Part shown: piece after piece, positions 59,080 to 64,000 of the stretch | Position numbering within the stretch: position 1 is the first letter of the stretch | Layout of the letters: the number at the start of each line of letters is the position of its first letter | Origin: Triplophysa rosa | Taxonomy: Eukaryota; Chordata; Actinopteri; Cypriniformes; Nemacheilidae | Direction: 5' to 3' | NCBI RefSeq assembly: GCF_024868665.1 | Contig: NC_079908.1 | Span: 4,394,352-4,458,351, forward strand | Length of the DNA stretch: 64,000 nucleotides | The notes under the pieces: model-generated | The model's database searches: none | What the model was told of the DNA's origin: nothing | Seen by the model: only the letters and a program-made list of their open reading frames with translations | Made by a program: the position numbers and the translations under genes

Positions 59080-60842
59080 CAGGGCTCTAGACTGCGACCA
59101 AAATGCTTGCAATTGTGATCGTTTTTTTTTTTTAACGTGCAAGGTAAAATTTCACAGGATCGCATTGGTGCGAGTTCGTAAAACTAAATTTTGCCCCGCC
59201 AAAGATTTATTTGAACATTTCATGTGATTTGATTGGTGAATGATGCGCTTGTGATTTGTGCAGGAAAGAGCGAGCAGAGAGCTCCTGCACTCCCTCTGTC
59301 TCCAAACTAAAGTGTGGGTTTGACTTCATTCATTGTTGCGCAGACCGAACAGCATAAAAGCATCGCGGGACAGAGTGCTCCATATGCTTTTAAAACGCTC
59401 TCACGGAACATTGATGTCATATTCCGATCGTTCTGCGCAGCGCTTTTAATGAAGTCGAACACTTTTGTTTCTGAACTGTCTCTCTCCCTCACACTTTAAT
59501 TAAAAGCAAGGTCGGAAGACAGAATCCATGTTTCACATTGCGCATTCGGAGAATATTTTTACCTCAATTGCAGCTGGGTGTGAATGTGCTCAAAAACATG
59601 TTGCCTTTTCTTCCCTGACAAGTGTTCCGCACATGCAGCTGACATAAAGGAAAAATCCTATCCAGTGAAGTGTTTTGCGTGTTAACTTCTATCTTTTGCT
59701 ATGTCCTTACAGCTGTGAAAAAACGAACAGCGAATCAATGTCCGCTAATGTCTGATTCGCGACGGAATTACTCATTTGAACCGATACATTTTGTTGAAGA
59801 TGACCATCTAACATAAGTGGTTAGTAAGTATTTAAAGTTTATTTATGACAATGTGTAGTAAAGTACATAAAGTACATAACACAATTATTTAGTTCCGAGT
59901 TAATTTTGAGTTAGCTAATTTGATTTAATTTTATGTGGTAAAAATAATGAAGGCCAATGGCAAAATTACAGCTTTTTGCAAAGAGGGCAATAAAGGATGA
60001 TTGTGAAGAGTGACAGGTTATATTCGTGTCAGATCATTTCATAGCCAGTGTTGGGTAAGTTACTCTGAAAAAGTAATTAATTACTAGTTACTAATTACAC
60101 ATTCGATAATGTAATTAGATTACTGTACAAGTTACTCTCTTCAAAAAGTATTTAATTACTTATTACTAATTACTTTCTATATCCTACATCAACCTTGATT
60201 AGTTAAGTGATTCAAGGATAGACATGAAACGGTTCTTTTAATTCATTCAAATAAATAATATAAAACTACATAAAGTATTATTATTAATTACAAATGTGAG
60301 AATTATACATTAAAGCACGGATTTTAAAGTTAGACTTTGAATTTTGATGTTAATTCCTCTTCTGCACACACACATATTACACCAAGTATTTAGTTTAATT
60401 ACATCAGAAGTAACTGTAATTAAATTACAGAAAAAATAAGAGTAATCCCTTACTTTACTTTTTTAAGGGAAAAGTAATTAAATTACAGTAACTAATTACT
60501 TAGTAACTAGTTACACCCAACACTGTTCATAGCCAATATATAACTTGAATATATAACTAAATAATAACAACTGTATAAAATAACAAATTCAAAGTATCTT
60601 TGCATTTATTTTGGATTTATTGGGCTTGCAAGTGTTAAAGAGCAAATATGAAGCGGTCTATAGCCGACTATTTTAAAAGACAGAGTGACAAATTAACAGA
60701 ACGATTCATCAACTGAGGTCATTATGCAAGGTCTTTATGATTACTATAAAAAAGGGAGCGACCAAATTGTAAGTTGGTGCGACCAACTGAGAAAGTAGGT
60801 CGCACCAGTGCGACCAGTGGGAAAAATGATTCTAGAGCCCTG
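59080..60842. mobile_element. hAT element (CAGGGCTCTAGA terminus), copy 2
   Basis: Starts CAGGGCTCTAGACTGCGACC and ends GATTCTAGAGCCCTG, with GGTCGCACC words near the right end as in copy 1. No clean 8-bp duplication is seen, so the flanks are eroded or rearranged. It contains the 480-bp hAT MITE at 60046-60525. Only short frames, with no recognised transposase. Confidence 0.8.
60046..60525. mobile_element. hAT MITE (CAGTGTTG terminus), copy 2
   Basis: 480 bp, the same family as 19829-20314, with a perfect 8-bp duplication TTCATAGC (60038-60045 and 60526-60533). It is nested in the CAGGGCTCTAGA element. Confidence 0.93.
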
Positions 60843-61294
60843 AGATATGTCTTTTAATAACTTAATAAACCCTCTGGGTTTCGGATGCAGCAGCATTTAA
60901 CGCACTTCACTGACAAACTGCGCATGCAGCCCTAATACAGACACTACACAAGTTTCATAATCAGGGTTAGGAGATTAAAAAAACATTTTTTGGTCCTGCT
61001 TAAAGGACTCATAAAATGAGCACTTTCAACAAGTTGGTATGATTTATTAGGGTCTTCATGAAATGTCTGGAACATAGTTTGATTAAAAACACTCATTGGC
61101 TGTGTAAACAAAACACATTTTGCCTCTTCAAAAACAGCTACGCTCACAGCAACCCGTTTTGGTGCATGTCTCTTTAAATGATAATAAGTTAGAGCGTACC
61201 CCACCCCCCTTCTGTCCGGCGTGTCAACACAACACACGTGTAGTAACTGCCATGGCGATGGTTTAGCTAAATTGTGTTTCCTGAACTCCTCTGT
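60843..61294. other. Repeat-like intron, no gene
   Basis: A 120-codon minus-strand frame (61306-60944) is open but has no recognised domain. It overlaps one arm of the palindrome at 61295 and is probably a DNA repeat. Confidence 0.35.
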
Positions 61295-61412
61295 GGTTAG
61301 TTTCATTTTAAACGTCTCAAATCATTCGTCCGGAGACTAAAAAAATATGTCACAGCAAACAGCTTTACAGCCTAAGGACGAATGATTTGAGACATTTAAA
61401 ACGAAACTAACC
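61295..61412. repeat. Inverted repeat with 37-bp arms
   Basis: Arms 61295-61331 and 61376-61412 pair with three or so mismatches around a 44-nt loop. The arm begins GGTTAGTTTC and ends TTCGTCC. Confidence 0.9.
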
Positions 61413-62647
61413 GCAGTGTTCGCCCCTGTTCATTAGCAAAACAAACAGCTTGCCTCAGCTGAACATATTAACGCACATAATGTATTAACATACATACAGC
61501 TAAACTCCAAGTGCCCATTTGCCAAATAACATATAAATATAGAGTAAGTTTAACACTGGCTTTGAATGTTTAGCCGTGACTGACTTGGCTCCCTTCGCTA
61601 TCGTATGCTAACGTTATCCTCCTATATATACATGGTACATGTACGTCAATTCAGACTGTTGATAAATATTACTTACATCGGCAGTTTTGCCTCGTTCATT
61701 TGGTCTCAATCCCTCTTGAGGAACAACTTTGAAGCTAATCCTGCTTGTACTGTCCCAGGTTGATAAAGCACTCCGGCTTGAAGTGATTCGCGCAAACAAG
61801 CAGGTTTTTACTTATGGTTTCTGAGGGATTTCCACTAAAAATAAAATAAATCCACTCCTGTCTCTTCGAAGGGTAGGACTCACGTACACCGCTGTCACTT
61901 GTGAAAACATTAATGGTGGCAGCGCCGTGGGTGGAATCGTGTAGATTAAGGGGCGGTAATATTATAATAAGAGCATGCGTCTATGTCACATCAGCAGCGA
62001 AATCTGAACGGTTTGATTTCTCAGATGCCATTAAAAGCAAATCTTATAGATACATACATATCAAAAATCCTACAATATTCCCCTTATTTAGATATGTTGT
62101 ACTTTATGTATTTATGTGTGTACAATATTTGTCTATTACTGTTGTAAATACTTGATTATACAGTTTAAATATAAGTGGTTTCAGCTCTCCATCTATAAAA
62201 TTCACAGAAAACCGCTCATGTCATTTGATAAACGTCCATAAAAATGAGTCAGGGGAAATTTGACATAACTAACACTGATACGTCTCACCTAACACAGCAA
62301 TGAACAAGCCATTAATGTGTCCCAAGTTTGACTGTAGAAAAATGTTGATTCACACCTTAACTTGTCTTTTCATGTATGTTCACAATTTGCATTTTAACAC
62401 AAACCTGTAGGGACCGGGAAAAGTATACAGAAAAAGAAAAAATATATAAAACTGGAAAATGATACATTACTAAAAAGGCATATCATGAGATGAACATCAT
62501 AAAATGCTGATTTTACATTATAAACTGTTCATAGCGATAATAAGAAAGTATGTGTGTTAATGTCAGCAGTCCGGTGAGCAAGCCAAAGGCAACTGTGGCA
62601 AGGAACCAAAAATCTAATAGCAACAATTCACAATAAGGATGTATTTG
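61413..62647. other. Intron, no gene seen
   Basis: AT-rich. CAAGCCAAAGGCAACTGTGG at about 62580 resembles a common fish retroposon fragment. Confidence 0.35.
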
Positions 62648-62754
62648 TTAACAATTAATGTATTAGCTAATATGAACTAACAATAAACAATTAATAAATG
62701 CTGAAAAACTAAATTGCTCATTGTTAGCTAATACATTTACTACTGTTAACAAAT
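62648..62754. mobile_element. Palindromic MITE fragment
   Basis: GTTAACAATTAATGTATTAG and its inverse, CTAATACATTTACTACTGTT, bound a short interior with AACAATAAACAATTAAT and ATTGCTCATTGTTAGC. The arms are about 43 bp. Confidence 0.7.
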
Positions 62755-63632
62755 AATCTTGTTGTAGTTCAAGACTGACATTCAATACAATCATTCAGAA
62801 AAGGTTTTAAAGGTTTTTCTTGCGCAAATGAGTCTGACATGAAGCACCAAGTTGAAGAAAACAAAAACACTGCTGTTTCATGCTTCAACATGATAGACCG
62901 ATAAACAGATCGGTACTAAACATACAAATTCGAAACAGGCACCAACGCAAACCCAAGACTATAACCTCTTGTAATACACAACAAGCTCACATCTTACAAA
63001 ATCTCCCAAAGCGTATAAATGTGCATTTCAACCAAGGAGAACCGTAAACTTCCCATTGCAGGCCCACGCCAAACCATTTGTTCAGTTCATCTGAACGCCC
63101 AACCCCAAGTAGCAAAATAATTTTCCAAAGAACAAAAGACTCCCTTCTTTATTATTTCCAGAACTGGGGAAATTTTCAGCTATATTGACTCGCAGCTTGT
63201 AGTCCACTCCATGAAAAACATTATCCCAAAGTCCAAAATACAGTGATATATCAGCCGAGCACTATTGGCACTTGAAGCCATTCGGAGTCAGACTCGGACA
63301 CGAGCGCATGTGTGCTGTTCTGGGCCAAGGGGAGCTCCACCAGACCCATGTGTTTGTGCTGGGCAGGCACAGCACCAATACAGATCAGCACACACGGCCT
63401 CATGGGACGCGGAGCTGCTTGGCACATGCTCTTTTTCAAACTAATTAAAGTTGAAATCAACAGCTTAATCAAACACAAGGCATATGAGATTCCTTTTTAC
63501 TTTTCCGAAAACACTACAAGGTAGATGGGTCCTCTTAACAGGTCGGATCATTGCATAAGGGTTACCACAGCTTTGACATTTCTATGACTTTACAAGTCAT
63601 TTGTGATTGCTGTTAAAAAACATAAAAAGTGG
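62755..63632. other. Unique-looking sequence, no assignable gene
   Basis: 63260-63480 is GC-richer, with a 75-codon minus-strand frame containing GLVELPLAQNSTHAL. I recognise no family and see no firm splice sites. Confidence 0.3.
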
Positions 63633-63765
63633 TTCTGTTGCTCAAATAATAACACATTGCATGAGCAGCACAAAGGCTATGGGTTTAATCTCAGAGAACA
63701 CGAATACTGATAAAATGTCAGAAGGCACTAAAAGTCATTTTTTGGACAAAAGCGTTTAACAAATA
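63633..63765 (+). mobile_element. SINE, DANA/HE1-like, diverged
   Basis: A head with GCACAAAGGCTATGGGTTTA (B-box region), then GAATACTGATAAAATGT and a tail with GGACAAAAGCGTTTAACAAAT. The order is head to tail on the plus strand. Confidence 0.55.
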
Positions 63766-63887
63766 CACATTTAAGTGTAGTGTAGTGTAGTGTTTGAGTT
63801 TAAGCTAAACTCTATATTTATAGATGTTATAGATGTTTATATGATTTATATTAAATAAAAATTATAGAGGTATATTAATTATACTTG

Positions 63888-64000
63888 TTCAGCAATTAAT
63901 CGCATCCAGAATAAACGTTTGTGTTTACATAATATACGTCTGTGCACTGTGCATATTTATTGTATTTATATATATTCATGTTTGTGTTTATAGAGGAAAT
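63888..64000. mobile_element. hAT-type MITE fragment cut by window end
   Basis: CAGCAATTAATCGCATCCAG, then TTTGTGTTTACATAATATA and TGTGCATATTTATTG resemble the interior of TAG(G/T)GCTGTCAA-type fish elements. The remainder lies beyond the window. Confidence 0.4.

Noticed and set aside
60944..61306. 120-codon minus-strand frame
   Set aside because: It overlaps one arm of a palindrome and repeat-like sequence, with no domain, splice signal or codon bias.
1..64000. CRISPR array, phage, operon or other prokaryotic system
   Set aside because: Split gene structure, SINEs, hAT/Tc1/DIRS elements and composition are those of a fish genome; no regularly spaced repeats with unique spacers were seen.

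Overview
This is a repeat-dense stretch of a teleost genome, most likely a cyprinid. The grounds are the tRNA-derived fish SINEs (one resembling the DANA/HE1 type), two DIRS-like tyrosine-recombinase retrotransposons, a Tc1 element with about 210-bp inverted repeats, and many hAT elements with 8-bp target duplications. Sequence between the elements is AT-rich, unique and has no credible long reading frame. Family names are from memory and were not checked against a repeat library.

The only host coding sequence I can support is one exon on the minus strand at 17498-17664. It is 167 bp long, has consensus splice sites, and encodes the first zinc finger and P-box of the glucocorticoid receptor (nr3c1). 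No other exon of this gene was found. The rest of the window is therefore best read as its introns: 17665-64000 as the 5' side (the intron before this exon, perhaps reaching upstream) and 1-17497 as the 3' intron.

Layout. 1-2930: 5' part of a decayed DIRS-like element cut by the window edge. 2934-11922: two direct 443-bp repeats flanking a decayed Ty3/gypsy- or retrovirus-like pol relic on the minus strand. 13862-16696: one hAT-like element carrying two further hAT insertions, one with a BED-finger exon. 17151-17815: the receptor exon between two SINEs. 19829-29180: intron with several non-autonomous DNA elements. 32021-37506: a small element split by a truncated hAT and a 4.3-kb DIRS element that still shows RT, RNase H and recombinase segments. 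40787-49016: a hAT, a Tc1 element, another hAT, and a Harbinger-like element holding a copied flanking segment. 49300-51813: SINEs and a composite MITE. 52760-54208: three hAT-type elements nested in one another. 55629-60842: CAGGGCTCTAGA-type hAT elements, one with a further hAT inside it. 61295-64000: inverted repeats and SINE or hAT fragments.

I saw no CRISPR array, operon, functional RNA gene or intact autonomous transposon. The interest lies in the recoverable insertion history and in how closely SINEs flank the receptor exon.
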